This document shows, piece by piece, positions 25,221 to 34,630 of a stretch of DNA of 45,799 nt; position 1 is the stretch's first letter; every line of letters begins with the position of its first letter. A model generated the notes under the pieces. It saw only the letters and a list, made by a program, of their open reading frames with translations, searched no databases and was not told the origin of the DNA. The position numbers and the translations under genes were made by a program. The stretch lies in assembly GCF_900217905.1 (NCBI RefSeq), contig NZ_OBMO01000029.1:1-45799 (forward strand), written 5' to 3'. The DNA is from Alloalcanivorax xenomutans (GTDB lineage Bacteria; Pseudomonadota; Gammaproteobacteria; Pseudomonadales; Alcanivoracaceae).

Positions 25221-28200
25221 GTGCAGCAGGGAGTCACCGAAACCACGGATGCGTTGTGGCAAGCGCGCCAAAAGTACCAACAGGGGCTGTACCGGCAGAC
25301 CTTCGATATTTTGCGTCGCGAACACGGTGAACCGGCTCAATGGCGAGACCCGGAATTGCAATTGCTGGGCGGCCGCACGCTGAACCATCTGGGCCGCTCC
25401 CGTACCGCCCTGGCGCTGATGCAGCGCGCCTGGCGCGGCGCACCGGAGCGGCCGCGCCAGCGCTATTATCGCGGTTTTCAATTGCTCGGCCGGCGCGGGC
25501 CCTGGGCGGCGCTGCGCTTCATTCAGCAACACGGCGAGATTCTGTGCGAGGACGACCCCCATCTGCAAGGGCTGTGGCTGGGTCATTTCGCTACGCTTTA
25601 CAGCATCTACCGCGATTGGGAACGCAGCCACGAGTTCCTCGAACGGGCCCTGGCCCTGCATCCGGATTCCTCCTGGTTGGCGCTCGAGCACGCCGTTATT
25701 TTGCAGCGGGAAGACCGTTATCCGGAGGCCATGGCGGTATTGGAGCCGTGGCTGGCGTCACCCGCGCCACCGCGTCCGGTGGTGGCCGCCGGGGCCGAAT
25801 TGCTGTTGCTGCTGGACCAGCGGGACGACGCCGTGGCGTTGCTGGCCAAGCATGCCCCCCGCATGGAATCGGTGGAGCTGTGTCTGCGTCTCTATGATCT
25901 ATTGCTGGAAAATGGCGAGCGCGACGCCGCCGCTGAAGCGCTGCAAAGAGCCCGCTCCCTGGTGCCGGAACTGCCGGGCACCGTGGACCGGGAACTGGTC
26001 TACCGGGAGTTCGAGCTGCACTATGAGCGCGGTGAGCTGGATCAGGCGCTGCAGGCCGCCGACGAGCTGAAGGATCCGTTCGTGGTCAGTGTCCGCGAGC
26101 GCCTACGTGAACGTCGTGACCAGCCGGCGGAGGCGTTGTTGCCGGTGGCCTTCGTGCGCCAGCATCACATGACCTGCGCGCCCGCCACTTTCGTGGCCCT
26201 GGCCCGCTATTGGGGGCACCAGTTCGACCACCTGGAGGTGGCGGAACAGATTTGCTACGACGGCACGCCGGCTTCCACCGAGCGGCGCTGGATCAGCGAA
26301 CTGGGCTGGCATGTGCGTGAATTCGAAATGGATCACGACATCATTCGTGCCCTGGTGGATCGGGGCGTGCCGGTGGCGCTGTCCACGGTGGAGCCGGGCA
26401 GCGCCCATATGCAGGCCATTGTCGGTTACGACTTGCGCAAGGGCGTGTACAAAATCCGTGATCCGTTCTCGCCGCTGATCAGCGAAATGCTGATGGACGG
26501 TGCCGCCAAACGCTACGCCGCCACTGGCCCGCGCTGCATGGTGGTGGTGCCATCGGATCAGGCCGGGCGGCTGGAAGGCATTGAGCTGCCGGCGGCACGT
26601 CTGTACGACCACTACCATGATCTGCAACTGGCGCTGGAGCGGCACGACCGGCCGGCGGCGGTGACGGCGCTGGAACAGTTGCGCCAGGAAGGCGCCGAGC
26701 ACCGCCTGGTGCTGTGGGGAGAGCGCAGCCTGGCCGCCTATGACCACGACGCGCCGGCCTCATTGAAGACCCTGGATGCGCTGCTGGAACGCTATCCGGA
26801 AGACCTCAACCTGATCGCTTCACGGGCCGATATGCTTGGTGAGCTGGGCCGTTTCCAGGAGCAGCGTACCTACCTGCGTGAGCAGCTGGAGGCGGGCCAC
26901 AGCCATCCGCTGCTGATCCAGACGCTGGTCCATGCCCTGCGCCACGACTATCGGGTGGCGGAGGAAACCCACCAATGGCTGGAGCGCTTGTTGCGCTTGG
27001 AGCCGACCCGAGCCACCGCCCTCTATTCCCTGGCCGGGCTCAACTGGGACGAGGGCAAACGCGAGCAGGCGTTTGAACTGTATCGGTTGTGTGCCTGCCT
27101 GGAAGACAAGGTGGAGCGCTACGCCCAGAGCTACTTCAAGGCGGCCCGCTTTCTGCGCCAGACCGACCAGGCTCTGGACTGGTTGCGCCGCCGCGCCGAC
27201 CGGCTTGGACCGTTGTCCGCCGACGCCCGGGTGACGCTGGCGTTGATGCTGGAGCAACTGGATTTGAGCCGCGAAGCCGCGGAGGTGTTCGAGCAGGCGC
27301 TGAACGAGCATCCGCGCAACGTGTGGCTGGTCAATGAAGCGCTGATTTTCTATCAGAGCCGCTCCGATCTGGAACGCGCCCGGGCGTTACTGGCCCAGCG
27401 CCGCGCCGATCTGCCGGAAGCGATGGTGCTGGAGTTCGAGGGGGATATCGCCCGCCAGGCCGGAGACTTGGAGCAGGCGAGTGTTCACTTCCGGGCGCTG
27501 CTGGCGCTGCGGCCGTTCCACACCGGCGCGCTGCGCTTCGTTGCCGGGCAACTGCGGCGCGACGACAGCCTGGAGGCGGCACTGGCGTTCATCGACCGCC
27601 AGGGCAGCCTGAATCCCCATGATTACGGTATTCGCGGCGTCAAGCTCGACTTCCTCGAGGCACTGCCGCCCAGTCAACGCTGGCCGCAACTGGAGGCGTT
27701 GGCGGCGCAGGCCGGGGACGACAGCCGGGTGGCCCAGGCCATGGCCGATTGTGCCCTGGAGCGCGGCGATTACGCTCAGGCCCTGCGTTTCGCCAGCAGG
27801 GTGCTGGCGGAAGCCCCGGACGACCATCGGGCTCTGGTGATCAGCGCGCGCGCCCATCTGCTGGCCCAGGACAACGACGCCGCGGCACAGGCCTTCCGTG
27901 CCGCTATCCGGGCCAGCGTGGATCGGCCGGATGCCTTTCACGGCTTGCTGGAGTGTTATCCGGACGTGGCCGCCAAGCGCGAGGCGCTGGGCTTCATTCA
28001 TCGGCAATTACTGGAACAAGTGACCTTCGGTGACGGTGTGCAAGCGTTCGTGGCGCTGGCCCGCCGTTTCCTCACGGATGAGGAGGTGGCGGCGTTCGTG
28101 GATCAGGTCATCGCGGAGCGTCCGGACCTGTGGCAGAGCTGGCTCGCCGCCGCCCATTTTCATCGCGATGTACGCCATCTGGACCGCGCCCTGGAGTGCA

Positions 28201-29768
28201 TTCAGGAGGGCTGCCGGCGGTTCCCGCTGATCCCGCGCCTGTGGCTGGAAAGCGGTCGTTTGCGCTTGCTGGCGGACGACACCGAAGGGGCCGAGGCCGA
28301 CCTGACCGAGTGTCTGCGGCAATCGCCGGACTGGGTGCAGGCGGTCATTTCCCTGTCCGATGTGCTGGAAGTGCGGGGCGACTTCGATGCCTCCGAAGGA
28401 CACATCGACCGCGCCTTGCGGCGCTTGCCCCGGGAAGGCCTGCTATTGGGCTACAAGTCCGATCTGCTGTGGCGGCGCGGGCAGCGCGAGGAGGCCTTCG
28501 ACACCATGGTCCGTGCCCTGGCCGAGACCCCGGATTACCATTGGGGCTGGGACAAGCTGGGTGAATGGGCGCGGGAAACCGATCGCCGTGGCGAGGCACT
28601 GGCGCTGGCGGAACGTCTCGCCAACGAGCAGGAGAGTAACGCTGATTTGTGGCGCCACTGCTATATGCTCACCGACGAGCAGGATCAGGAACTGGCGTTC
28701 ATCGAACGGGCACGGGCGCTGCGCCCCCACGACCCCTCTCTGGTGATCGACCAATGCGAGGTGCTGCACCGGATCGGCCGGGAAAAGGAGATCGAGCCGC
28801 TACTGTCACGGGACTACTGGCGCGGGCCGCCGCCCACCGAGGTGCTGGGCTTCACCGCCTGGCTGCGTCATCAGCAGGGCGATCGCGACACCGCCATCAG
28901 CATGATGCGGGATCAGGTGCTGCGCGATGATCCGGCATTCTCCCGTGGCTGGCGTCTGCTGGCCACCTGGTACAAGGACGCCGGTGAAGTGGAACCCTGT
29001 CTGCACGCCAGCCGCCAGTTGGTGGCACTGCAGCCGGGGCATGCCGGTGCCCTGGTGGAAGCCGCCGAACTGATGCTGGAGGTGACCGAAGGCGACGCCC
29101 GGCGGGCCATCGAGGAGGAAGTGTCCGATTACCTGGAGCGGGCCCTGGCGCGGGACTATTCCGACACCTATATTCAACTGACGCTGCTGGACCACTATAT
29201 GGACAGCGGGCACCCCGAACGGGCGCGGGAACTGATGACCCGCATCCTGGTCGACGAGGGCAATGTGTTCGTGCGCGCCCGGCAGTTGCGGCTGGCGCTG
29301 GAGTCCGCTGAGCTGGACGCGGCCTGGCCGTTGTATCAAAGCGTGGTCCGGGACTGGCGCGATAACAACTGGTTGCTGCTGGAGCCGCTGGCATGGGTGG
29401 CGGCCGCCGGCGCCGATGCCCGCCAGGCGCTGTGGCGGTCGGTTCCGGACTGGCTGGCCGACCCCGACATGCCCGACGCCGTGGTGGTCGTCTGGGCCCG
29501 GGCCCAGGCGCTGGCCGGCGTATCCGGCGATGAACTGCTTGCTAACCTGGAGCGGCTACGCCGCGATCCGCGGCGCGGCGGGCTGTTCGGTTTCGCGCTG
29601 GAGTGGCTGCTGGACAGTGACGAGATCGATCCGGCGATACGTCTGCGTCTGGTGCGTCGCCACTGGTGGCGCCTGCGCGGTCAGGAACGGGTGGCCAACG
29701 CCGCCAGGCGCTTCCTGGCCGGGCAAAAGCACTGGCTGTGGTGGCTGTGGCTGCGGGTGGTGCTGTGA
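25221..29768 (+). CDS. Giant TPR protein with embedded C39-like cysteine-peptidase domain
   Basis: A 1515-residue protein without signal peptide or membrane segment. Residues about 1-300 and 470-1450 are helical repeats of the tetratricopeptide kind (many A-L-x-x-P spacings, for example FLERALALHPDSSWLALEHA). Residues about 305-450 resemble a C39 peptidase: RQHHMTCAPATF with C319 and an upstream Gln-314, GSAHMQAIVGYD with H396, and IRDPFSP with D414. The triad looks complete. The start is a GTG with GGAGG five bases upstream. It overlaps murI by four bases (GTGA), indicating translational coupling. Substrate and partners are unknown; a scaffold-tethered protease, or a peptidase-like binding domain, are the options. 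Confidence 0.88.
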   Translation: MQQGVTETTDALWQARQKYQQGLYRQTFDILRREHGEPAQWRDPELQLLGGRTLNHLGRSRTALALMQRAWRGAPERPRQRYYRGFQLLGRRGPWAALRFIQQHGEILCEDDPHLQGLWLGHFATLYSIYRDWERSHEFLERALALHPDSSWLALEHAVILQREDRYPEAMAVLEPWLASPAPPRPVVAAGAELLLLLDQRDDAVALLAKHAPRMESVELCLRLYDLLLENGERDAAAEALQRARSLVPELPGTVDRELVYREFELHYERGELDQALQAADELKDPFVVSVRERLRERRDQPAEALLPVAFVRQHHMTCAPATFVALARYWGHQFDHLEVAEQICYDGTPASTERRWISELGWHVREFEMDHDIIRALVDRGVPVALSTVEPGSAHMQAIVGYDLRKGVYKIRDPFSPLISEMLMDGAAKRYAATGPRCMVVVPSDQAGRLEGIELPAARLYDHYHDLQLALERHDRPAAVTALEQLRQEGAEHRLVLWGERSLAAYDHDAPASLKTLDALLERYPEDLNLIASRADMLGELGRFQEQRTYLREQLEAGHSHPLLIQTLVHALRHDYRVAEETHQWLERLLRLEPTRATALYSLAGLNWDEGKREQAFELYRLCACLEDKVERYAQSYFKAARFLRQTDQALDWLRRRADRLGPLSADARVTLALMLEQLDLSREAAEVFEQALNEHPRNVWLVNEALIFYQSRSDLERARALLAQRRADLPEAMVLEFEGDIARQAGDLEQASVHFRALLALRPFHTGALRFVAGQLRRDDSLEAALAFIDRQGSLNPHDYGIRGVKLDFLEALPPSQRWPQLEALAAQAGDDSRVAQAMADCALERGDYAQALRFASRVLAEAPDDHRALVISARAHLLAQDNDAAAQAFRAAIRASVDRPDAFHGLLECYPDVAAKREALGFIHRQLLEQVTFGDGVQAFVALARRFLTDEEVAAFVDQVIAERPDLWQSWLAAAHFHRDVRHLDRALECIQEGCRRFPLIPRLWLESGRLRLLADDTEGAEADLTECLRQSPDWVQAVISLSDVLEVRGDFDASEGHIDRALRRLPREGLLLGYKSDLLWRRGQREEAFDTMVRALAETPDYHWGWDKLGEWARETDRRGEALALAERLANEQESNADLWRHCYMLTDEQDQELAFIERARALRPHDPSLVIDQCEVLHRIGREKEIEPLLSRDYWRGPPPTEVLGFTAWLRHQQGDRDTAISMMRDQVLRDDPAFSRGWRLLATWYKDAGEVEPCLHASRQLVALQPGHAGALVEAAELMLEVTEGDARRAIEEEVSDYLERALARDYSDTYIQLTLLDHYMDSGHPERARELMTRILVDEGNVFVRARQLRLALESAELDAAWPLYQSVVRDWRDNNWLLLEPLAWVAAAGADARQALWRSVPDWLADPDMPDAVVVVWARAQALAGVSGDELLANLERLRRDPRRGGLFGFALEWLLDSDEIDPAIRLRLVRRHWWRLRGQERVANAARRFLAGQKHWLWWLWLRVVL

Positions 29769-30553
29769 GCCGCCCGGTGTTGGTGTTCGATTCCGGTGTC
29801 GGCGGTCTGTCGGTGGTGACCGCCCTGCGCCAACAGGTGCCGGGCCTGCCGCTGGCTTATGTCTGTGACAACGCCGCCTTGCCCTACGGTACCAAGCCGG
29901 ATTCCTGGCTGCTGCACCGGATCGTCGACGTCTGCGTGGCGGCGGTGGCGGCCAGTGACGCCCGGGTGCTGGTGGTGGCCTGCAATACCGCCAGTACTCT
30001 GGCGCTGGAGGCGTTACGTGAACGGCTGGCGATTCCGGTGGTGGGGACGGTGCCGGCGATCAAACCGGCGGCGCAACTGAGCCGCACCGGAGTCATTGCC
30101 TTGCTGGCCACCACCGCCACCGTGACGCGTCCCTACACCGACCGTCTGATCGAGGAATTCGCTGGCCACTGTACCGTGGCGCGCGTCGCCGCCGACCCGC
30201 TGGTGGCCCAGGCGGAACGCTGGCTGGCCGGGGAGCCGCTGGACGCACGGGTGCTCGCCGAGTGTCTGGCGCCTCTGGCGGCGATTGCCAGGCTGGATAC
30301 GGTGGTGCTCGGCTGCACGCATTTCCCGCTGCTGCGGGAATCCCTGGCCGCCGTGGCGCCAGGACCCGTGCACTGGATCGACTCCGGCGACGCCATTGCC
30401 CGGCGGGTGGTACAGGTGGTGGGGGAGGTGCCCCTGCCGACGGTGTCCTCCGGCGCCTTCCTCAGCTGGGCCACGGCGCCGGAAAAACCCGGCCTCGCCC
30501 GCGCCTTCTCCGGATTCGGCTTCCAGCCACCGGGAAAAATCAGTGAAAAGTGA
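29765..30553 (+). CDS. murI: Glutamate racemase
   Basis: A 262-residue enzyme making D-glutamate for peptidoglycan. The two catalytic Cys are present: C73 in VVACNTASTLALEAL and C184 in VVLGCTHFPLL. The N-terminal VLVFDSGVGGLSVV and DNAALPYGTK are family signatures. The start is a GTG at 29765 that overlaps the TGA of the TPR gene (GTGA), giving the correct family N-terminus; longer in-frame starts would lie inside that gene. It is followed by a long inverted repeat, then the convergent Crp-family gene. Confidence 0.95.
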   Translation: MSRPVLVFDSGVGGLSVVTALRQQVPGLPLAYVCDNAALPYGTKPDSWLLHRIVDVCVAAVAASDARVLVVACNTASTLALEALRERLAIPVVGTVPAIKPAAQLSRTGVIALLATTATVTRPYTDRLIEEFAGHCTVARVAADPLVAQAERWLAGEPLDARVLAECLAPLAAIARLDTVVLGCTHFPLLRESLAAVAPGPVHWIDSGDAIARRVVQVVGEVPLPTVSSGAFLSWATAPEKPGLARAFSGFGFQPPGKISEK

Positions 30554-30554
30554 G

Positions 30555-30634
30555 TAGTGAACAGTTAATAGAGAAGGTCAAAGCATTACCCCTTACGGGG
30601 CCGTTCCAGGGTTTTCGCTGTTAACTGTTCACTA
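30555..30634. terminator. Stem-loop structure between convergent murI and Crp-family genes
   Basis: Perfect 14-bp arms, TAGTGAACAGTTAA (30555-30568) and its complement (30621-30634), surround a 52-base loop that itself holds a CCCC-TTA-CGGGG hairpin. The arms are AT-rich, unlike their surroundings. It sits exactly between two converging genes, which suggests bidirectional transcript ending, but it is not a classical terminator. It could also be a small dispersed repeat. Confidence 0.55.
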
Positions 30635-30654
30635 TTAACTATTACCTGCTTTCC

Positions 30655-31368
30655 CTATTCCCCATAGTCCCGCAGTGCTTCCAGGTCCTGGATGTTGATG
30701 CGGCCGTATTCCACTTTCAGCAGGCCGTTGGCTTCCAGCTCGCGCAGGGCCTGATTGGCGCGCTGGCGTGACATACCACACAGTTGCGCCACATCTTCCT
30801 GGGAGACCTTCAGGCTCAGGGAGCCATTGGGGTAGAGGTAGGAATTGAACAGCGTGGCCAGGCAGCGGGCCACCCGGGCCTCGGGGCGCAGCATGCGATC
30901 GAAGCTGACCATGGAGATGAACAGGCCGAGGCGCTCGTTCAGTTGTCGCAGCAGGAAACGGTTGAAGGCGATGCTGTTGTCCAGTAACCAGGTGAAAGTG
31001 ACGCGGGGCATCAAAGCCACCCGGGTCTGGCCCACCGCGATACCATCATAGCGGCGGGGCTCGTCCTTGAGTAATGAGCCTTCTCCGAACCACCCGCCGG
31101 CATTGACCCCGGTAAGGGTGATCGCCTTGCCTTCCGGCGACAGCACACTGAGCTTCACCAGCCCCTGAATCACGCCGATCCAATGGTCCGCCGGGTAACC
31201 TTGATGACAGACATACTCCCCCGGGCCCACCTCCCGCTCGGTGATCTGACTGCGCACGTGATCCAGTGCCACGGAATCCAGGTTCTGGGCCCAGATCGAG
31301 TCGCGCAGCATGCTCTCCACGTCGCTGTGGGAGGTGGTGATGTCATCGCTATGATCTTTGACGGACAT
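30655..31368 (-). CDS. Crp/Fnr family transcriptional regulator
   Basis: A 237-residue regulator with an N-terminal cyclic-nucleotide-binding-like beta barrel (about residues 25-150, with GPGEYVCHQGYPADHWIGVI) and a C-terminal winged helix (VSQEDVAQLCGMSRQRANQAL). It lacks the N-terminal Cys cluster of Fnr, so it is not an iron-sulfur oxygen sensor. The ligand is not predictable. It is divergent from the acyl-CoA synthetase/ABC operon, with 488 bp between, so that operon is a possible target. Confidence 0.9.
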   Translation of the reverse strand: MSVKDHSDDITTSHSDVESMLRDSIWAQNLDSVALDHVRSQITEREVGPGEYVCHQGYPADHWIGVIQGLVKLSVLSPEGKAITLTGVNAGGWFGEGSLLKDEPRRYDGIAVGQTRVALMPRVTFTWLLDNSIAFNRFLLRQLNERLGLFISMVSFDRMLRPEARVARCLATLFNSYLYPNGSLSLKVSQEDVAQLCGMSRQRANQALRELEANGLLKVEYGRINIQDLEALRDYGE

Positions 31369-31856
31369 GGTGTTGTAATCCCGTACTCCGGTCTGAAAAA
31401 GAGCTTCTTTCCCAGATTGTCGCGGAAACGACAGCTTGGTGCAGCCAGTCGATGATATAGATGGTCATGCGCTGATGCGCCGGCCCTGGATGATCCCGCG
31501 GACGCCGTTGTGCGGACCGCTTGCAAAAGGCCGTCAGGCGGGTAGCCTGAAACAGAAAAGAGTAAGTATAAGAACGGTTAATAACAATAACGTCGTGGTC
31601 CGAGCGGCCACGCAAAAGCTGGAGGTGAGAGCCTTGACGTGTATCCCTCGTTTGGCGGGCACTGGTGGCGTCAGTAGGTCTATTGAACGTGCCACGGCTG
31701 CCATGAGCACCGCGATTTCCTGTTATTCCCTTGTCCGGCCCTGCTCCGTCATCGCTTCCCGAGCCTGTCCGAGCCGCACCGGAATCTCCGTGGCAACCCC
31801 CTGTTTCACCGTGACCAACCTTCGGTTTGGTATGAGAAAAAAGGGAGGTTTCCGCC
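31369..31856. other. Intergenic region upstream of the CoA-ligase/ABC operon
   Basis: A 488-bp divergent gap. No ORF here has coding character. An AT-rich stretch at about 31548-31590 is the likeliest promoter area. An imperfect palindrome CGTGG..CGAG..CCACG at 31594-31612 is a candidate operator of low confidence. A GGGAGG SD precedes the ATG at 31857. I see no sigma-54 promoter here. Confidence 0.4.
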
Positions 31857-33803
31857 ATGTCGGTCAATGAACTGGACACATTTCCCAAACTGCTGATTCA
31901 TAACGCCGAGCATCGGCCGAATGTGGATGCCATGCGGGAAAAGGATCTGGGCATCTGGCAGACCTGGACCTGGCGCCAGGTGTACAAGGAGGTGGAAGCC
32001 CTGGCCGGGGGGCTGAAGGCGCTCGGGCTGCAGCGCGGCGACCGGGTGGCGGTGATCGGCGACAATCGGCCGCAACTGTATTGGTCGGTGGCCGCGGTAC
32101 AGGCCATGGGCGCCATTCCGGTGCCGCTGTATCAGGATTCGGTCGGCGACGAAATGCAGTATGTGCTGCACCATGCGGAGGTCCGCTTCGCGGTGGTGGA
32201 AAACCAGGAGCAAGTGGACAAGGTGCTGGACATCAAAAGCCAGGTGCCGAGTCTGGAGACCATGGTTTATGACGATCCGCGGGGCCTGCGCAACTACCCG
32301 GAACCGTTTCTGCACGAACTGACCGGGGTGCAGGAAAAAGGCCGCGCCTACGCCCGTGAGAACAGTGATTTCTTCGCTCGCGAAGCGGCCCTGGGACAAG
32401 GGCCGGACCTGTCCATCATCGTCTACACGTCCGGTACCACCGGCCGGCCCAAGGGGGTCATGCTCAGCTATGACAATCTGATCGAGACCGGCAAGCTGGC
32501 GGTGAAGTTCGACAACATCACCGAGAAAGACGAAACCCTGGCCTATCTGCCGATGGCGTGGGTGGGCGATCACTTCATCACTTACGGCGAGAGTCTGATC
32601 TCCGGCTTCTGCTTCAACTGCCCGGAATCCCCGGAAACGGTAATGACCGATCTGCGCGAAATCGGGCCTACTTACTTCTTCGCGCCGCCGCGGATCTGGG
32701 AAAACCTGATCACCAATGTGATGGTGAGAATGGAGAACGCCAGCCGTCTCAAGCAGATCATGTTCCAACATTTCATGAAGGTGTCCCGCAAGGTTGGCGT
32801 GCGTCTTCTGGAAGGCAAATCGGTGTCGTTGTTCGAGCGGTTGCATTACGCCCTGGGTAACGTGTTGGTCTACGGACCGCTGCGTAATGTGCTCGGCTTC
32901 AGCCGTATTCGTCTGGCCTATACCGCTGGTGAAGCGCTGGGTCCGGACATCTTCGACTTCTTCCGCGCCCTGGGCATCAACCTTAAACAGCTGTATGGGC
33001 AGACAGAATGTTCCGTGTACCTGTGCCTGCAGAAGGACAACGACGTGCGCCCGGATACCGTCGGGCCGCCGGCGGAAGGCGTGGAAGTGCGGCTGGACGA
33101 AAACGGCGAGGTGTTGTTCCGCAGCCCGGGTGTCTTCATGGGTTACTACAAGAACGAAGAAGCCACCCGTGAAACCAAGACCGAGGATGGCTGGGTGCAC
33201 AGCGGCGATGCCGGCATGTTCACCGAGGATGGCCATCTGCGCATTATCGACCGGGCCAAGGATGTGGGGCGTCTCAATGGCGGCACCCTGTTCAGTCCCA
33301 AGTTCGTCGAGAACAAACTGAAGTTCCACCCGCACATCAAGGAAGCGGTGGCGTTTGGTCATCAACGGGATTATGTCACCGCGTTCATCAACATCGACTT
33401 CGAAGCGCTGAGCAACTGGGCGGAACGGCGCAACATCTCGTTCACCGGCTATATGGACCTGGCCGGGCGCGAAGAGGTGTACCAGCTGATCAGAGAAGAG
33501 GTGGAAGCGGTCAACCGGGATCTGTCCGAGGATCCGGAAATGGCATCGATCCAGATTCACCGTTTTCTCATCCTGCACAAGGAGCTGGACCCGGACGACG
33601 GCGAAATCACCCGTACCCGCAAGGTGCGCCGGCGCATCATCGCCGAGCGTTATGAGCCGCTGATTTCGGCGCTTTACGGCGGTGATGAGAGGGTGGACGT
33701 TGATGTCCGGGTGACTTACGAGGATGGCAGCACCGGTCAACTGCGTTCCACGCTGTCGATCAGTGACGCCAGTACCTATCAGCAGCTCAGCAAGGCGGGG
33801 TGA
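31857..33803 (+). CDS. AMP-forming long-chain acyl-CoA synthetase (FadD15-like)
   Basis: A 648-residue ANL-superfamily ligase. The P-loop-like AMP motif IIVYTSGTTGRPKGVMLS lies near residue 190, YGQTECSVYL near 380 and GWVHSGDAGMF near 445; the C-terminal hinge region is DRAKDVGRLNGGTLFSP. The 600-plus length and YTSGTTGRPKGVM place it with the bacterial FadD15/yeast-like fatty acyl-CoA synthetases. It activates a carboxylic acid with ATP and CoA. It is the first gene of a tight operon; livG follows after three bases. The actual acid is probably what the encoded ABC importer brings in. Confidence 0.92.
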   Translation: MSVNELDTFPKLLIHNAEHRPNVDAMREKDLGIWQTWTWRQVYKEVEALAGGLKALGLQRGDRVAVIGDNRPQLYWSVAAVQAMGAIPVPLYQDSVGDEMQYVLHHAEVRFAVVENQEQVDKVLDIKSQVPSLETMVYDDPRGLRNYPEPFLHELTGVQEKGRAYARENSDFFAREAALGQGPDLSIIVYTSGTTGRPKGVMLSYDNLIETGKLAVKFDNITEKDETLAYLPMAWVGDHFITYGESLISGFCFNCPESPETVMTDLREIGPTYFFAPPRIWENLITNVMVRMENASRLKQIMFQHFMKVSRKVGVRLLEGKSVSLFERLHYALGNVLVYGPLRNVLGFSRIRLAYTAGEALGPDIFDFFRALGINLKQLYGQTECSVYLCLQKDNDVRPDTVGPPAEGVEVRLDENGEVLFRSPGVFMGYYKNEEATRETKTEDGWVHSGDAGMFTEDGHLRIIDRAKDVGRLNGGTLFSPKFVENKLKFHPHIKEAVAFGHQRDYVTAFINIDFEALSNWAERRNISFTGYMDLAGREEVYQLIREEVEAVNRDLSEDPEMASIQIHRFLILHKELDPDDGEITRTRKVRRRIIAERYEPLISALYGGDERVDVDVRVTYEDGSTGQLRSTLSISDASTYQQLSKAG

Positions 33804-33806
33804 ACC

Positions 33807-34628
33807 ATGGTGGCAACGGTTTCCGATCTGACGCCACGCGAGCAGGAGTCGGAAGTACTGCTCAAAGTGGAAAATGTGGAGCTGCGTTTCGGCGGGGTCC
33901 GTGCCCTGCATGACGTGGGCTTTGAAATCCGCAAGGGGCAGATTTTTTCCATTATCGGTCCCAACGGAGCGGGCAAGTCGTCGATGCTCAACTGCATCAA
34001 CGGTTTTTATCATCCCACTTCCGGGACCCTGACCTACAAAGGTCAGCCGCGTAAGCATATGCGGCCCTACGTGACCGCCAGTCAGGGCATCGCCCGGACC
34101 TTTCAGAACATTGCGTTGTTCAAGGGCATGTCGACGCTGGACAACATCATGACCGGCCGGCATCTGAAGACCAAGGCCTCGTTGCTGGAGAACGCCTTCT
34201 GGTTTGGCCGCGCCCGCCGCGAGGAGCTGGAACACCGGCGCTTCTGCGAGGAGATCATCGACTTTCTCAATCTGCAGCATGTGCGCAAGACCCCGGTGGG
34301 CACCTTACCCTACGGCCTGCAAAAGCGGGTGGAACTGGGCCGGGCACTGGCGGCGGAGCCGGAACTGCTGCTGCTGGACGAGCCCATGGCGGGCATGAAC
34401 CTGGAAGAAAAACAGGACATGGCCCGTTTCATTCTCGACGTCAATGATGAGTACGGCACCACTATTTGCCTGATCGAGCACGATATCGGCGTGGTGATGG
34501 ACCTGTCCGATCGCATCGTGGTGCTGGATCACGGTGAGAAGATCGGCGAGGGCACGCCCAGGGAGGTGAGCAACGATCCCAAGGTGATCGAGGCTTATCT
34601 GGGTGTTCAGGAACAGGAGAGCGCATAG
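33807..34628 (+). CDS. ABC transporter ATP-binding protein, LivG type
   Basis: A 273-residue ATPase of the branched-chain amino acid (HAAT) importer class. Walker A is GPNGAGKSSMLNCI, the signature LPYGLQKRVELGRAL, and Walker B LLLLDEPMAGMN. The NGFYHPTSGTLTYKG segment and the late AYLGV are LivG-like. It energises uptake together with LivF, LivH, LivM and the binding protein encoded next to it. About 25 extra residues precede the ATPase domain compared with LivG. Confidence 0.93.
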   Translation: MVATVSDLTPREQESEVLLKVENVELRFGGVRALHDVGFEIRKGQIFSIIGPNGAGKSSMLNCINGFYHPTSGTLTYKGQPRKHMRPYVTASQGIARTFQNIALFKGMSTLDNIMTGRHLKTKASLLENAFWFGRARREELEHRRFCEEIIDFLNLQHVRKTPVGTLPYGLQKRVELGRALAAEPELLLLDEPMAGMNLEEKQDMARFILDVNDEYGTTICLIEHDIGVVMDLSDRIVVLDHGEKIGEGTPREVSNDPKVIEAYLGVQEQESA

Positions 34629-34630
34629 CC

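Noticed and set aside
30655-31368. Fnr-type oxygen sensor
   Set aside because: The N-terminal Cys cluster needed for the 4Fe-4S centre is absent, so only the Crp/Fnr superfamily is supported.
31806-34280. An 824-codon minus-strand ORF
   Set aside because: It is antisense to the acyl-CoA synthetase and livG genes, whose motifs are unmistakable; it has low-complexity composition and no family features.
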